A DNA stretch of 64,000 nt from Nodosilinea sp. WJT8-NPBG4 (GCA_019359285.1 JAHHHQ010000025.1:224386-288385), one strand, 5' to 3'; shown: positions 50,843 to 60,866, counted from the first letter of the stretch. The notes: generated by a model from the sequence alone, not told the origin. Made by a program: numbers and translations.

Positions 50843-52186
50843 ATGCCCACCATCCAAGACATCGCCGCCTACGCCGAGTCGAGCGCGAAGAAGCTCGGCA
50901 TCGTTAAATATGACGTGTACGGGTCTTCTGTAGACGAGACCAGCGTACAGGTCGACAAGGGCGACCCTAAGCAGGTCAAGGCCTCGAACCGTTCCAGCGT
51001 GATTGTGCGGGTGTGGAACCCGGACGGAAAGGTGGGGGTGACCTCCACCAGTGACGTCGACCCGCTGGGAATGGATTTGGCGCTGCAAACGGCCCAGGAG
51101 GCGAGCGCCTTTGGGGTCGATGACCACATTCCCGACTTTAGCCCTGAAGCCGTGGCTCCTACTGCCGATGTGCAGGTGGAAACGGTGCCGGCTGCCCCCG
51201 TGGGAGACTTAATTTCGACCCTGGTAGAGGCAGAGAAGCAGTTGTTAGCGGCCCATCCGGCGATCGCCAGTGTGCCCTACAACGGCTTGGCCCAGCGGGC
51301 GATCGATCGCTTTTATCTCAACAGCGCTGGGGCACTGCGCCAGGAGGCTCGCTCCTATGCCTCGCTGTATCTCTACAGCAAAACTGAGCAGGAGGGGCGC
51401 AAACCCCGCTCTGCCGGGGCTATGCGGGTCAATCGGGGCCTGCCTCTGCTCGATATTGAAGGCTGCCTAAAGGAAGCTACGGAAAAAACCATCAGCCACC
51501 TCGACTACGACAAAGTGGCCTCGGGCAAGTACCGAGTGGTGTTTTCCGGGGAGGCGTTCTTGAGTCTGCTGGGGGCATTCTCGAACATGTACAACGCCCA
51601 AAGCGTGCTGGATAACCGCAGCCTGTCTACGGCGGATTCGCTAGGGACGGTGGTGGCCTCGCCGCTGCTGTCGGTGTATGACGACGCTTTGCACCCCGAG
51701 AATGTCAGCGCCGAAACCTTTGACGGTGAAGGCACGCCTACTCGACGAGTGCCGATTATTGAGCAGGGCGTGCTCACCCAGTTTTTGCACAGTGCGGGTA
51801 CGGCCAAGCGCATGGGGGCCAGCCCCACGGGCCACGCTAGTATTGGCGCGAAGGTTTCCGTCGGCCCCAGCTATTACCAGGTGTTGCCGGGGGCCGAGGC
51901 CTCGACTGAGTTCAGTCTGGAGAATGCCAAGAACGTAATCTTTATCGATGACTTGCAGGCGCTCCACGCTGGGGTGAATGCGCTTCAGGGGTCATTCTCG
52001 CTGCCCTTTGACGGCTGGCTGGTGAATGGCGGCGATCGCACCAGCATTGAGTCGGCCACCGTAGCGGGTGACTTCCGCGAGCTGCTCAAGGCGATCGTCC
52101 ATATCGAGCCCGAGGCCGAAATTACCCCCGGCGGCTTATGCCCGCGCATCTGGGTCGATGCTCTATCCATTACTGGAGAAGGCTAA
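50843..52186 (+). CDS. tldE: TldE/PmbA-type peptidase subunit
   Basis: A 447-residue partner of TldD without the zinc motif. The N-terminus IAAYAESSAKKLGIVKYDVYG, the central LFYLNSAGALRQEARSYASLYLYSK-type beta region (here RFYLNSAGALRQE) and the C-terminal FSLPFDGWLVNGGDRTSIESATV match the family. Its stop overlaps by three bases the stop of the convergent membrane-protein gene. Confidence 0.92.
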   Translation: MPTIQDIAAYAESSAKKLGIVKYDVYGSSVDETSVQVDKGDPKQVKASNRSSVIVRVWNPDGKVGVTSTSDVDPLGMDLALQTAQEASAFGVDDHIPDFSPEAVAPTADVQVETVPAAPVGDLISTLVEAEKQLLAAHPAIASVPYNGLAQRAIDRFYLNSAGALRQEARSYASLYLYSKTEQEGRKPRSAGAMRVNRGLPLLDIEGCLKEATEKTISHLDYDKVASGKYRVVFSGEAFLSLLGAFSNMYNAQSVLDNRSLSTADSLGTVVASPLLSVYDDALHPENVSAETFDGEGTPTRRVPIIEQGVLTQFLHSAGTAKRMGASPTGHASIGAKVSVGPSYYQVLPGAEASTEFSLENAKNVIFIDDLQALHAGVNALQGSFSLPFDGWLVNGGDRTSIESATVAGDFRELLKAIVHIEPEAEITPGGLCPRIWVDALSITGEG

Positions 52187-52746
52187 GAGGCTACCCAGTT
52201 CTGCACGCCCGCCTGCACAAGGCCAATGCCCACCTGCACCAGGGTGAACCCCGTGCCCGCCAGCAAGGTCGCTTTGACTAGGCCAATGTTGAGCCCGGCG
52301 CGGACGGCGGCGATCGCCCCCAGCAGCGTCCATCCTGCCAGGGCCAGCGTAATCGGTCGCCCCAGCAGCGGAATCACTGTCAGCAGGTTCAGCACCTGTG
52401 GGGTGTAGGCAAACCCTACCGCGATCGACAGTTCGCGGTAGGGGGGTGTGGTTGGTGCTAGGTAGGTGTTGATCTTCCAAAGCGCGTAGGTCCAAAAATA
52501 GTATCCAGCCAGCACAGTCAGGGTGTTGATCACCACTCCGGCCAATAGCTGCAGCAGGGAAGGGTGGTAAAGCAGTAAAATAAGGCCGCTGCCCAGCCCG
52601 TGGGAGAGGGCGGCGAGCCCAACAATGCCCCGGGCAAACCGTTCTGCTTTTGGGTAGCGGTGGCTGTGCTCATAAAAATCTTGGTTTAGCGTTAGGGCAT
52701 CGGCTAGCACCCGCCGTAGCTCCCTGCTTGACTGCCGCTGACCCAT
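52183..52746 (-). CDS. Yip1-like polytopic membrane protein
   Basis: A 187-residue protein with about five membrane spans after a 37-residue charged cytoplasmic start. It resembles the Yip1-type fold (GIVGLAALSHGLGSGL, AVGFAYTPQVLNLL, WTLLGAIAAVRAGLNI), common in cyanobacteria, with no known function. It overlaps the tldE stop tail to tail and is divergent from the next gene. Confidence 0.6.
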   Translation of the reverse strand: MGQRQSSRELRRVLADALTLNQDFYEHSHRYPKAERFARGIVGLAALSHGLGSGLILLLYHPSLLQLLAGVVINTLTVLAGYYFWTYALWKINTYLAPTTPPYRELSIAVGFAYTPQVLNLLTVIPLLGRPITLALAGWTLLGAIAAVRAGLNIGLVKATLLAGTGFTLVQVGIGLVQAGVQNWVAS

Positions 52747-52796
52747 ACAATGTGTCCGTTATCGCCTGGCCCAGTCTACCCCTGGGGCTGCTGCCA

Positions 52797-53807
52797 ATGA
52801 AATCTCTGCTGAAAACTTTGATCGCGCGATCGCTGGGTGACACCAGTAAACTGTTGACTGCCCTGGGCATATTCTTTTTGGCCTGGGGGACGATCTCTCC
52901 GATTAGCACCTTGTCGTGGTGGCTGCGGGATGGCAACGGCCTGACCGAGCAGCGCCCCAGCCTGCCTGCCGGGGCAACGACGACCGAGGCAGGGCCACAG
53001 TGCTATCTAGTATTTTTGGCTGGGGTGGGCAATGTCGCCGATGTTGACCTCGATCCAGGGGAAGAGGCTTTTTTGAACCAGATGGCGGCAGCGGTACCTG
53101 GTTGCGTCGTGGTACGAGGGGTGTTCCCCTACTCGGCGGTGAGCGACAATGTTGGTAGTCAGCCCCTCTTTCGCTGGCTGTGGGAGTTCAGCGAGCGCCC
53201 CGGCCAGGAAGACAGCCTAGCCCGCCTGATTATAAAAATCCGCAACCTGTGGCGGCTGGCCCTTTCCGCCGATAACCGCTACGGGCAGGCCTACAACCGG
53301 GGAGCAGCGGCCACGATTCTAGAGCGTATGGCAGCAACAGAGGCCATTTCCCTGGAGAGCGAGGAACCCATTCAGCTGGTGCTGGCAGGCTCTAGCGGTG
53401 GAGCTCAGGTCGCCCTCGGGGCGGCTCCCTACCTAAAAGAATGGTTGTCGGTTGAGATTACAGTGCTCTCCTTTGGCGGTGTTTTTGACGGTGAGGAGGG
53501 TTTTGATACGGTTGAGCAGGTCTATCACTTCCACGGTCAGGGCGATCGCATTGATAACCTGGGGCTAATTCTGTTTCCCTCGCGCTGGGGCTGGACCGTG
53601 GGGTCGCCCTATAACCGGGCGCTGCGAGCCGGTAAGTATGAGGCGATCGCCAGCGGCCCCCATGCCCACGACGGCGATCGCGGCTACTTTGGGCAAGACC
53701 CCGTGGAGGGTAGCGTTATCCAAGGCGCTACCTACCTCGACCTCACCCTAAAGCAGGTTCAGGCTCTACCCCTCTGGCCCGACTCGATGACCGACAGTGC
53801 TCCATGA
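52797..53807 (+). CDS. Predicted secreted or membrane-anchored alpha/beta hydrolase-like protein
   Basis: From the ATG at 52797 the product is 336 residues. One N-terminal membrane span (about 20-40) is followed by a domain with YLVFLAGVGNVADVDLDPGEEAFL, the nucleophile-elbow-like LVLAGSSGGAQVALGAAPYL and a late GPHAHDGDRGYFG with candidate catalytic His. The fold is hydrolase-like but the family is not certain. Its stop overlaps the cbiD ATG by four bases (ATGA), so the two are coupled. Why a hydrolase precedes a corrin gene is unclear. Confidence 0.6.
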   Translation: MKSLLKTLIARSLGDTSKLLTALGIFFLAWGTISPISTLSWWLRDGNGLTEQRPSLPAGATTTEAGPQCYLVFLAGVGNVADVDLDPGEEAFLNQMAAAVPGCVVVRGVFPYSAVSDNVGSQPLFRWLWEFSERPGQEDSLARLIIKIRNLWRLALSADNRYGQAYNRGAAATILERMAATEAISLESEEPIQLVLAGSSGGAQVALGAAPYLKEWLSVEITVLSFGGVFDGEEGFDTVEQVYHFHGQGDRIDNLGLILFPSRWGWTVGSPYNRALRAGKYEAIASGPHAHDGDRGYFGQDPVEGSVIQGATYLDLTLKQVQALPLWPDSMTDSAP

Positions 53808-54928
53808 ATTTTGCTTCGTCCTCCCCCCGCCCTGGCCACACGCTGCCAGTATTTGCCTGTGCCGGGGCGATCGCGGCTCTAAGGCATTTGCTCGATGCAG
53901 GCGATCGCCCCCAGATCATTACCCTCGATCTGCTCAATCCACCCCAACTCGCCGATATCCCCATTGCTCAACTGGCCCCCTTACCCGATGGCTCGGTGTT
54001 GGCCATTACCCACAGCGATCCCGGCGACAATCTAGATCTCACCCGTTATACCCCGCTCTGGTCAGTGGTGGCCTGGGGGGATGAGGCTCAGACTGAGCCC
54101 ATCCAGCTAGAGGGGGGCGAGGGCATCGGCAAGCAGCTCGACCGGGATGGGGCACCAGCCATCTATCGCTACGCCCAAGCGTTAATCACCCATCACCTAA
54201 CACCCCTGCTGCCGCCGGGAAAGACTCTCCGCGTCACGATCATATTGCCCGAGGGTCGTGCCCTGGCAGAGCGCACCTCCAACGCTGCCTTTGGTGTAGT
54301 AGAAGGGCTTTCGCTGCTGGGCACCAGCGGTATTTCTCAACCCCTGAGCGCACCGGGGCAGCTTGAGCAGTCGAGAGAAATTCTGCGGAGCAAAGCCGCC
54401 CAGCACTCTCACCTAGTGTTTTGCCTGGGCGAGAACGGGCTGGATCTAGCGGTAAAGGTGGGGATCAACCCCGACTGTCGGGTGAAAACTGCCAACTGGG
54501 TGGGGCCAATGCTGGTGGAGGCAGGGCAGCTAGGGGTGGCCGGAGTGCTGCTGCTGGGATATCACGGCAAGCTGATCAAGCTGGCTGGGGGAATCTTTCA
54601 CACCCACCACCATGTCGCCGACGGTCGTCAGGAGATTCTCGCCGCCTGCTGCGCTGAGCAAGATGTGCCGCTGCCCATCATTCAAGAGATTCTTAACGCC
54701 AAAACGGTGGAGGCCGGACTGGAGATATTGAGAGGTCAGGATGGTGAGCTGGCCCAGCGCGTCTATCAGTACATGGTGGAGCGCATTGACGAGCGGGCTG
54801 CCGCCTACGTTCACGCCCATACTGGCAGCTCCCTACTGGTGGGGTCAATGGTGTTTGATCGCCAGCGGCAGATCGTGGCTAGAAGCGATCGCGGTCAGAC
54901 TCTGTTCAATCAAGTTTTGATAGACTAG
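53804..54928 (+). CDS. cbiD: Cobalt-precorrin-5B C1-methyltransferase
   Basis: Methylates C1 of the corrin ring in the anaerobic (cobalt-early) cobalamin pathway. The 374-residue protein has the hallmark LPEGRALAERTSNAAFGVVEG (SAM/corrin site), GTSGISQPLSAP, VKTANWVGPML and LLGYHGKLIKLAGGIFHTHH. The N-terminal residues (VFACAGAIAALRHLL) are typical CbiD. It is translationally coupled to the hydrolase-like gene upstream. Confidence 0.93.
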   Translation: MNFASSSPRPGHTLPVFACAGAIAALRHLLDAGDRPQIITLDLLNPPQLADIPIAQLAPLPDGSVLAITHSDPGDNLDLTRYTPLWSVVAWGDEAQTEPIQLEGGEGIGKQLDRDGAPAIYRYAQALITHHLTPLLPPGKTLRVTIILPEGRALAERTSNAAFGVVEGLSLLGTSGISQPLSAPGQLEQSREILRSKAAQHSHLVFCLGENGLDLAVKVGINPDCRVKTANWVGPMLVEAGQLGVAGVLLLGYHGKLIKLAGGIFHTHHHVADGRQEILAACCAEQDVPLPIIQEILNAKTVEAGLEILRGQDGELAQRVYQYMVERIDERAAAYVHAHTGSSLLVGSMVFDRQRQIVARSDRGQTLFNQVLID

Positions 54929-55231
54929 AAGGAATATTTTTTTACAAAAATCCTATAGCAGTCGTTTACTTATCTATTCTTCCTGCCGTGCTAGGGCAAG
55001 GCGCGGCTGCCATTTCTGGACGTTTCTTACCCAAAAAACATTCAGGGTTGTTCAGTTTAGTTGTCTAAGAGCCAAGCCGGCCTTGGCTTGGTAATCCGTC
55101 TCATCCAGCAGCATTTGTAGAATGCGTATCCTATGGCATCCTTAGGTACCCTCAATTTTTTAGGCCAGTAGACACCTACCCCCTGATCGCACCGCACCCA
55201 AGTTCACTATCACCCGCAGGATTAAGCCATC
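54929..55231. other. Intergenic region cbiD-guaA
   Basis: Contains a small hairpin AGCCAAG/CTTGGCT at 55,070-55,088 and a C-rich leader before the guaA GTG. No gene is recognised. T-rich stretches directly after cbiD (54,948-54,955) may aid termination. Confidence 0.35.
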
Positions 55232-56845
55232 GTGACCCTTCAAACCGAATCCACTGCCAATCTTGGGGAAGCCTCGCTCCCAGACCTCAACCGCCAAATG
55301 CTGGTGATTCTAGACTTTGGCTCCCAATACTCTGAATTGATCGCCCGCCGCATTCGTGAAACCGAGGTGTACTCAGAGGTGCTCTCCTACCGCACCACCG
55401 CCGAGCAGCTTAAGCAGCTCAACCCCAAGGGCATTATTTTCTCCGGCGGCCCCAACTCGGTATACGACAACGGCGCTCCCCACTGCGACCCCGCCATTTG
55501 GGAACTGGGCATTCCGGTGCTGGGGGTGTGCTACGGCATGCAGCTGATGGTGCAGCAGCTCGGCGGCCAAGTCGAGCGCGCCGACCGAGGCGAGTATGGC
55601 AAGGCCGATCTCTTCATTGACGACCCCACCGACCTGCTGACTAATGTCGAAGACGCCACCACCATGTGGATGAGCCACGGCGACTCGGTGACCCGTCTCC
55701 CCGACGGCTTTGAGGTGCTGGCTCACACCCATAACACCCCCGTCGCCGCCGTTGCCGACCATACCCGCAAGCTCTATGGAGTGCAGTTTCACCCCGAGGT
55801 GGTGCATTCGAAAGGGGGTATCGCCCTGATTCGCAACTTTGTGTACCACATTTGCGAGTGTCAGCCCACTTGGACCACCGAAGCCTTTGTGGAAGACGCC
55901 ATTCGCGAGGTGCGGGCGCGGGTGGGCGACAAGCGGGTACTGCTGGCCCTCTCCGGTGGGGTAGACTCGTCTACCTTGGCCTTTTTGCTGCACCAGGCGA
56001 TCGGCGACCAGCTCACCTGCATGTTTATCGACCAGGGCTTCATGCGCAAAGATGAGCCCGAGCGACTGGTGAAGCTGTTTGCCGAGCAGTTTCACATTCC
56101 GGTAATTCACGTCAAAGCGCGCGATCGCTTCCTGGCTCAAGTTGAGGGCATCACCGACCCCGAAGTCAAACGCAAGCGCATCGGCCACGAGTTCATCCGC
56201 GTGTTTGAAGAAGAGTCGAAGCGCCTCGGCCCCTTCGATTACCTCGCCCAGGGCACGCTATATCCGGACGTAATTGAGTCTGCCGATACCAACGTAGACC
56301 CCAAAACTGGCGAGCGGGTGGCCGTGAAAATCAAGAGCCACCACAATGTCGGTGGTCTGCCCAAAGATCTGCAATTCAAACTGATAGAACCGCTGCGCAA
56401 GCTGTTTAAGGACGAAGTGCGCAAGGTCGGTCGCTCCATCGGCCTGCCCGAGGAGATCGTGCGGCGACAGCCCTTCCCTGGGCCGGGCTTGGCCATTCGC
56501 ATCATTGGCGAAATCACCAAAGAGCGGCTGAAAATTCTCCGTAATGCAGACTTTGTGGTGCGCGATGAGATTGCCAAGCAGGGCATGTACCACGACTTCT
56601 GGCAGGCCTTTGCGGTACTGCTACCTGTCCGCAGCGTGGGTGTGATGGGTGATCAGCGCACCTACGCCTACCCGATTGTGCTGCGCCTAGTCAGCAGTGA
56701 AGATGGCATGACCGCCGACTGGTCGCGGGTGCCCTATGACCTGCTAGAGACAATCTCAAACCGCATTGTCAACGAGGTGGAAGGGGTTAACCGGGTCGTT
56801 TACGACATCACCTCGAAGCCGCCTGGCACCATCGAGTGGGAGTAG
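55232..56845 (+). CDS. guaA: GMP synthase (glutamine-hydrolysing)
   Basis: Converts XMP to GMP with glutamine nitrogen. The 537-residue protein has an N-terminal class I glutaminase ([17 protein letters not shown], Cys in GVCYGMQLM, His/Glu in [10 protein letters not shown]), the ATP-pyrophosphatase P-loop [13 protein letters not shown], and the C-terminal dimerisation domain ([16 protein letters not shown], ending [10 protein letters not shown]). The start is a GTG at 55232. Confidence 0.97.
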   Translation: MTLQTESTANLGEASLPDLNRQMLVILDFGSQYSELIARRIRETEVYSEVLSYRTTAEQLKQLNPKGIIFSGGPNSVYDNGAPHCDPAIWELGIPVLGVCYGMQLMVQQLGGQVERADRGEYGKADLFIDDPTDLLTNVEDATTMWMSHGDSVTRLPDGFEVLAHTHNTPVAAVADHTRKLYGVQFHPEVVHSKGGIALIRNFVYHICECQPTWTTEAFVEDAIREVRARVGDKRVLLALSGGVDSSTLAFLLHQAIGDQLTCMFIDQGFMRKDEPERLVKLFAEQFHIPVIHVKARDRFLAQVEGITDPEVKRKRIGHEFIRVFEEESKRLGPFDYLAQGTLYPDVIESADTNVDPKTGERVAVKIKSHHNVGGLPKDLQFKLIEPLRKLFKDEVRKVGRSIGLPEEIVRRQPFPGPGLAIRIIGEITKERLKILRNADFVVRDEIAKQGMYHDFWQAFAVLLPVRSVGVMGDQRTYAYPIVLRLVSSEDGMTADWSRVPYDLLETISNRIVNEVEGVNRVVYDITSKPPGTIEWE

Positions 56846-56852
56846 GCTCTCA

Positions 56853-56898
56853 ATTCGGTGTGAGCCGGATCAATGAATTGTCCCGGCTCACACCGAAT
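56853..56898. terminator. Bidirectional terminator between guaA and the kinase-like gene
   Basis: A perfect 16-base-pair inverted repeat, ATTCGGTGTGAGCCGG at 56,853-56,868 with 56,883-56,898 and a 14-base loop. The right arm contains the stop codon of the leftward gene. There is no clear T run, so termination is inferred from the stem strength. Confidence 0.7.
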
Positions 56899-57424
56899 AT
56901 AGATCATAGGAGAGTAGCCACTCCTCGGCTGCTTTGGGCGATCGCAGATGCACGGTAGACAGATGGGCATATTCCGGTTGCTGAAACAGGGCCGGATACT
57001 GCTTGCGCTTTTTCCAGTAGGTGCGCAACAGCCAGACCAAAATTGAATCGCGGCTGAAAAACGATTGGCGAAACGTCTCGCGATTGCCGTTCCAAAGCTC
57101 TTCTTGGTGGAGCGATCGCCGCCAAGTGCGCCGCAAAAGCCGCCCCATCACCAGCCCAAACGGGTAATCCAGAAATACAACCGTATCGGCTTTTTCCCAA
57201 ACAATGTCGCGCACGGCGCTGTAGTTGCCGTCTACAACCCAGCGATCGCCGCTCAACGCCAACCTCACGCGATCGCGAAAGACTTGAGGCTCCCCAGGGG
57301 TCCAATTTGGCTCCCACTGTAAGGCGTCTAGCTCAACATGGGATAGTAGGCAGCGCTGAGCGACCTGTCGCGCTAGAGTTGTTTTACCTGAGCCCGTTGT
57401 GCCCACGATGGAGATTCGTGCCAT
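56888..57424 (-). CDS. P-loop kinase-like protein (FlaR/adenylate-kinase-like)
   Basis: From the ATG at 57424 the product is 178 residues. Walker A is VGTTGSGKTTLA, followed by ELDALQWEPNW, VVDGNYSAVRDIVW and VVFLDYPFGLVMGRLLRRTWRR. This is the 'topology modulation' or FlaR-type small NTPase family, related to adenylate kinases, with unknown substrate. Its start codon shares the CATG with the start of the divergent UPF0175 gene, so the promoters of both must lie inside the opposite gene. Confidence 0.8.
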   Translation of the reverse strand: MARISIVGTTGSGKTTLARQVAQRCLLSHVELDALQWEPNWTPGEPQVFRDRVRLALSGDRWVVDGNYSAVRDIVWEKADTVVFLDYPFGLVMGRLLRRTWRRSLHQEELWNGNRETFRQSFFSRDSILVWLLRTYWKKRKQYPALFQQPEYAHLSTVHLRSPKAAEEWLLSYDLYSV

Positions 57425-57671
57425 GCAGTTATCCATTCCCGAATCCATTATTCAATCCATCCGGTTGCCCAAAAGCCGTATTGAGGCAGAGCTCTTGAAA
57501 GAATTGGCTCTAGCTCTCTATGCCCAAGAGCTGCTGTCCTTTGGCAAAGCCCGTGAACTTGCCAGCCTTGATCATCGCCAATTCAGCCAACTTCTAGGCG
57601 ATCGCGACATCGTCCGACATTATTCAGCATCTGAACTCGAAGAAGATCTGGATTATGCCCGTCGTCAGTAA
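57423..57671 (+). CDS. UPF0175 family antitoxin
   Basis: From the ATG at 57423 the product is 82 residues: SIPESIIQSIRLPKSRIEAELLKELALALY, then FGKARELASLDHRQFSQLLGDR, the ribbon-helix/HTH-like pattern of UPF0175 proteins. In cyanobacteria these pair with DUF3368 proteins in a type II toxin-antitoxin module. It overlaps the downstream gene by 17 bases. The in-frame extension to 57399 would overlap the divergent gene. Confidence 0.85.
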   Translation: MQLSIPESIIQSIRLPKSRIEAELLKELALALYAQELLSFGKARELASLDHRQFSQLLGDRDIVRHYSASELEEDLDYARRQ

Positions 57672-58149
57672 CACCTCGCCCCTCTTAAACCTGGCAATCA
57701 TTGATCATCTATTCCTGCTACCTCAGCAATTTGGGCAGGTCTATATTCCCTCAGCCGTTCTCTCAGAGCTGAAGGTCAATGATAATTTACCCGGTTCTGG
57801 GGCCCTACAAACTGCCGTTAATGATGGTTGGCTGATCCTCCAAACTTTAGAAAACAGAGCATTGGTTAGCCTGCTGAAGCAAGACCTGCACCAAGGTGAA
57901 TCTGAAGCCATTGCCCTCGCTGTTAAACTGACTGCCGAGACGATTCTACTCGACGAGAAAGAGGCTCGCCGAGCGGCTAGAGCATTAGGGCTAGGCGTTA
58001 CAGGAACTTTAGGTGTCTTGATCAGGGGGCAATACGAAGGAAGCATACCTTCCCTCAAAACCGCGATCGACCGTTTACAGCAAGAGGCTAATTTTTGGGT
58101 GGCACCAGCGTTGCGGGCTCAACTCTTACAGGAAAGTGGTGAGTCATAG
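57655..58149 (+). CDS. DUF3368 (PIN-like) toxin
   Basis: A 164-residue PIN-like protein. Acidic residues for a metal site are in VVSNTSPLLNLAIIDH (Ser/Asn in place of the usual first Asp), LSELKVND, GESEAIALAV and ILLDEKEARR, followed by TGTLGVLIRG. It is the probable RNase toxin partner of the preceding UPF0175 gene. The ATG at 57655 lies inside the antitoxin gene. Confidence 0.85.
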   Translation: MPVVSNTSPLLNLAIIDHLFLLPQQFGQVYIPSAVLSELKVNDNLPGSGALQTAVNDGWLILQTLENRALVSLLKQDLHQGESEAIALAVKLTAETILLDEKEARRAARALGLGVTGTLGVLIRGQYEGSIPSLKTAIDRLQQEANFWVAPALRAQLLQESGES

Positions 58150-58163
58150 GATGGCCGTTAGAC

Positions 58164-60716
58164 CTAACTTAGCTTGCAAGTGAGCTTGCCGTCAGATTCA
58201 CCACCGATTTCGCCGTAGTCCACTAGGCCGACGGGGAAGGGGGTGACCTTCCAGATGTCGCTGCAATATTCGGCGATGGAGCGATCGCTCGAAAAGCTCC
58301 CCATCCGCACCGAGTTGAGAATTGCCATCCGCGTCCAGTTATCGGTATCGCTGTAAGCACGGCCCACCGTTTCTTGGCAGTCAATGTAAGCCTGGTAGTC
58401 AGCCAGCAGCATGAACGGATCGTGATACAGCAGCTTGTCGAGCAGGGGTTTAAATAGCTCACCATCGCCGTGGGAGAAGTGGCCAGAGGCAATCAGGTCG
58501 ATCGCATCCTTGAGCATGGGGTGGCGGTGGTAATAGCTGTAGGGATCGTAGCCTTCGGCTTTGAGGGTCACCACTTCGGGGGCGGTGAGGCCAAAGAGAA
58601 AGAAGTTCTCAGCGCCGACGGCGTCGCGAATTTCTACATTGGCTCCGTCAAGAGTGCCGATGGTCAGCGCTCCGTTCATGGCAAACTTCATGTTGCCGGT
58701 GCCCGAGGCCTCGAAGCCCGCGGTGGAGATTTGCTCAGAGAGGTCCGACGCCGGGTAAATGCGCTGGCTATTGGTGACGTTGTAGTTGGGTAAGAAGATC
58801 ACCTTGATTTGGTTGCGCAGGTCGGGGTCGCGGTTGACCATGTCGCCCACGGCGGTGACTAGCTTAATCATCAGCTTGGCCATGTGGTAGCCGGGGGCCG
58901 CTTTGCCGCTAAAGATAAAGGTGCGCGGCGTAATATCCAGACTGGGATTTTGCTTCAGCTGGCTGTAGAGGGTGACGATGTGCAGCACGTTGAGGTGCTG
59001 ACGCTTGTACTCGTGAATGCGTTTCACCTGCACATCAAACAGCGAGGCAGGGTCAACTAAGATGCCGTGCTGACTGTGGATGCGGCCGGCCAGATCGCGC
59101 TTGACGGCCTGCTTGATCGCCCGCCACTCGGCGCGGAAACTGGCATCGTCGGCTAGGGGTTCGATCGCCTTGAGTTCATCCAGGCGCTTGATCCAGCGAT
59201 CGCCAATTCGGCTTGTGATCAAGGTACTCAACCGCGGATTGCTGAGCACCATCCAGCGGCGGGGGGTGACGCCGTTGGTCTTGTTGCAGAACTTTTCGGG
59301 AAAAAGTTCGTAGAAGTCGCGCAGCACAGTCTCTTTGAGCAGCTCGCTGTGTAGGGCAGCGACGCCGTTGATGGTGTGGCTGCTGACGCAGGCCAGGTTA
59401 GCCATGCGGACGTAGCGATCGCCGCTTTCATCAATTAGCGACATCCGGGCCAAACGATCCGCATCCTTGGGAAACTTCATCCGCACCAGGTCGAGGAAGC
59501 GGTTGTTGATCTCGTAGATGATCTGCAAATGCCGGGGCAGCAACTGGCCAAACAGGCTGACGGGCCACTTTTCTAGCGCTTCAGGTAACAGGGTGTGGTT
59601 GGTGTAGGCCAGGGTCTTTTGGGTAATTTCCCAGGCCAGGGTCCAATCTAGACCGTGCTCGTCGAGCAGCAGGCGCATGAGTTCGGGGGCCGCGATCGCC
59701 GGGTGCGTGTCATTGAGCTGAAGGGCAAACTTTTCGTGGAACTGCTCCACGGCCATACCCTGCCCTTTCAAAATGCGAAACATGTCTTGCAGGGAGCAGG
59801 AGACAAAGAAAAACTGCTGCTCGAGGCGCAGCTGCTTACCGGCAGTTTTTTCATCGTTGGGGTAGAGCACCTTCGAAATGTTTTCTGAGGCGACTTTTTG
59901 CTCGACCGCGCCGTAGTAGTTGCCCTGGTTAAACACCGCAAAGTCAAAGGACTCGATCGCCTCGGCTTTCCACAGGCGCAGGGTGTTGGCGGTGTTGACC
60001 TGGTAGCCCAAAATCGGCGTGTCGTAGGGCACGCCCAGCACCTCGCGATCGGGCACCCAGCGCACCCGGTAGCGGTCCTGGTCATCGGTGTAGGTTTCGG
60101 TGTAGCCGCCAAACTTGACTTCCACCGACCACTCGGGCCGCACCACCTCCCAGGGGTTGCCGTAGCGCAGCCACTTGTCGGTGCGCTCTACCTGCCAGCC
60201 GTCGCGCAGGTCTTGCTCAAAAATGCCGAACTCGTAGCGAATGCCGTAGCCCACGGAAGGCACCTCCAGCGACGCTAGGGAATCGAGGTAGCAGGCGGCC
60301 AGTCGTCCCAGGCCCCCGTTACCCAAACCCGGCTCCTCTTCCTGGGCCAGCAGGGTGTCAAAGTTTAGCCCCAGCTCCTCCATCGCTTGCCTGACCGGCT
60401 CGTAAATGCCCATGTTGATCAGGTTGTTGCCCAGGTGTGGCCCCATGAGAAACTCTGCCGACAGGTAGCAGACCGTGCGGGCGCGGTGCTGGGTGTAGCT
60501 CTCGGCGGTGCCATTCCAGCGGTGCAGCATGCGATCGCGCACCAAATACGCCAGGGCCACGTAGTAGTCGTGCTGGGTTGCCAGCGACGCCGGTTTGCCC
60601 TGCACATAAAACAGATTGTTGAGAAACGCCCGCTTAATGCTCTCGATATCGGTGGCGGTGCGCTCCTTATCTAAGGCAGTGGATACAGCAACGTCTACAG
60701 GGGAAGGAGTATCCAT
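58164..60716 (-). CDS. glgP: Glycogen phosphorylase
   Basis: Phosphorolysis of glycogen to glucose 1-phosphate. From the ATG at 60716 the product is 850 residues. YLSAEFLMGPHLGNNL and LGNGGLGRLAACYLDS are the N-terminal family motifs; VQVKRIHEYKRQHLN carries phosphate-site Arg and Lys; EASGTGNMKFAMNGALTIGT holds the PLP Lys. The in-frame extension to 60764 (MINRVTHY) is unlikely. It is convergent with the toxin gene. Together with the GH13_18 phosphorylase it gives this window two routes to glucose 1-phosphate. Confidence 0.95.
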   Translation of the reverse strand: MDTPSPVDVAVSTALDKERTATDIESIKRAFLNNLFYVQGKPASLATQHDYYVALAYLVRDRMLHRWNGTAESYTQHRARTVCYLSAEFLMGPHLGNNLINMGIYEPVRQAMEELGLNFDTLLAQEEEPGLGNGGLGRLAACYLDSLASLEVPSVGYGIRYEFGIFEQDLRDGWQVERTDKWLRYGNPWEVVRPEWSVEVKFGGYTETYTDDQDRYRVRWVPDREVLGVPYDTPILGYQVNTANTLRLWKAEAIESFDFAVFNQGNYYGAVEQKVASENISKVLYPNDEKTAGKQLRLEQQFFFVSCSLQDMFRILKGQGMAVEQFHEKFALQLNDTHPAIAAPELMRLLLDEHGLDWTLAWEITQKTLAYTNHTLLPEALEKWPVSLFGQLLPRHLQIIYEINNRFLDLVRMKFPKDADRLARMSLIDESGDRYVRMANLACVSSHTINGVAALHSELLKETVLRDFYELFPEKFCNKTNGVTPRRWMVLSNPRLSTLITSRIGDRWIKRLDELKAIEPLADDASFRAEWRAIKQAVKRDLAGRIHSQHGILVDPASLFDVQVKRIHEYKRQHLNVLHIVTLYSQLKQNPSLDITPRTFIFSGKAAPGYHMAKLMIKLVTAVGDMVNRDPDLRNQIKVIFLPNYNVTNSQRIYPASDLSEQISTAGFEASGTGNMKFAMNGALTIGTLDGANVEIRDAVGAENFFLFGLTAPEVVTLKAEGYDPYSYYHRHPMLKDAIDLIASGHFSHGDGELFKPLLDKLLYHDPFMLLADYQAYIDCQETVGRAYSDTDNWTRMAILNSVRMGSFSSDRSIAEYCSDIWKVTPFPVGLVDYGEIGGESDGKLTCKLS

Positions 60717-60866
60717 AGGTGATCGATCCTGGGCCAGGGTGTAGTGAGTGACTCTATTGATCAAGTGAGACTAGGCGATCGCACCGTGTGGCCTAGAGCA
60801 CAATTTAAGATTAGTTTAAAGATGGCGGGATGATGGCGAGATAGCGAAATGTAGCAAGGGTCGGCC

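Noticed and set aside
55373..56188. 271-codon open frame on the minus strand opposite guaA
   Set aside because: It lies wholly inside guaA and shows no family motifs; high-GC third positions leave the antisense frame open.
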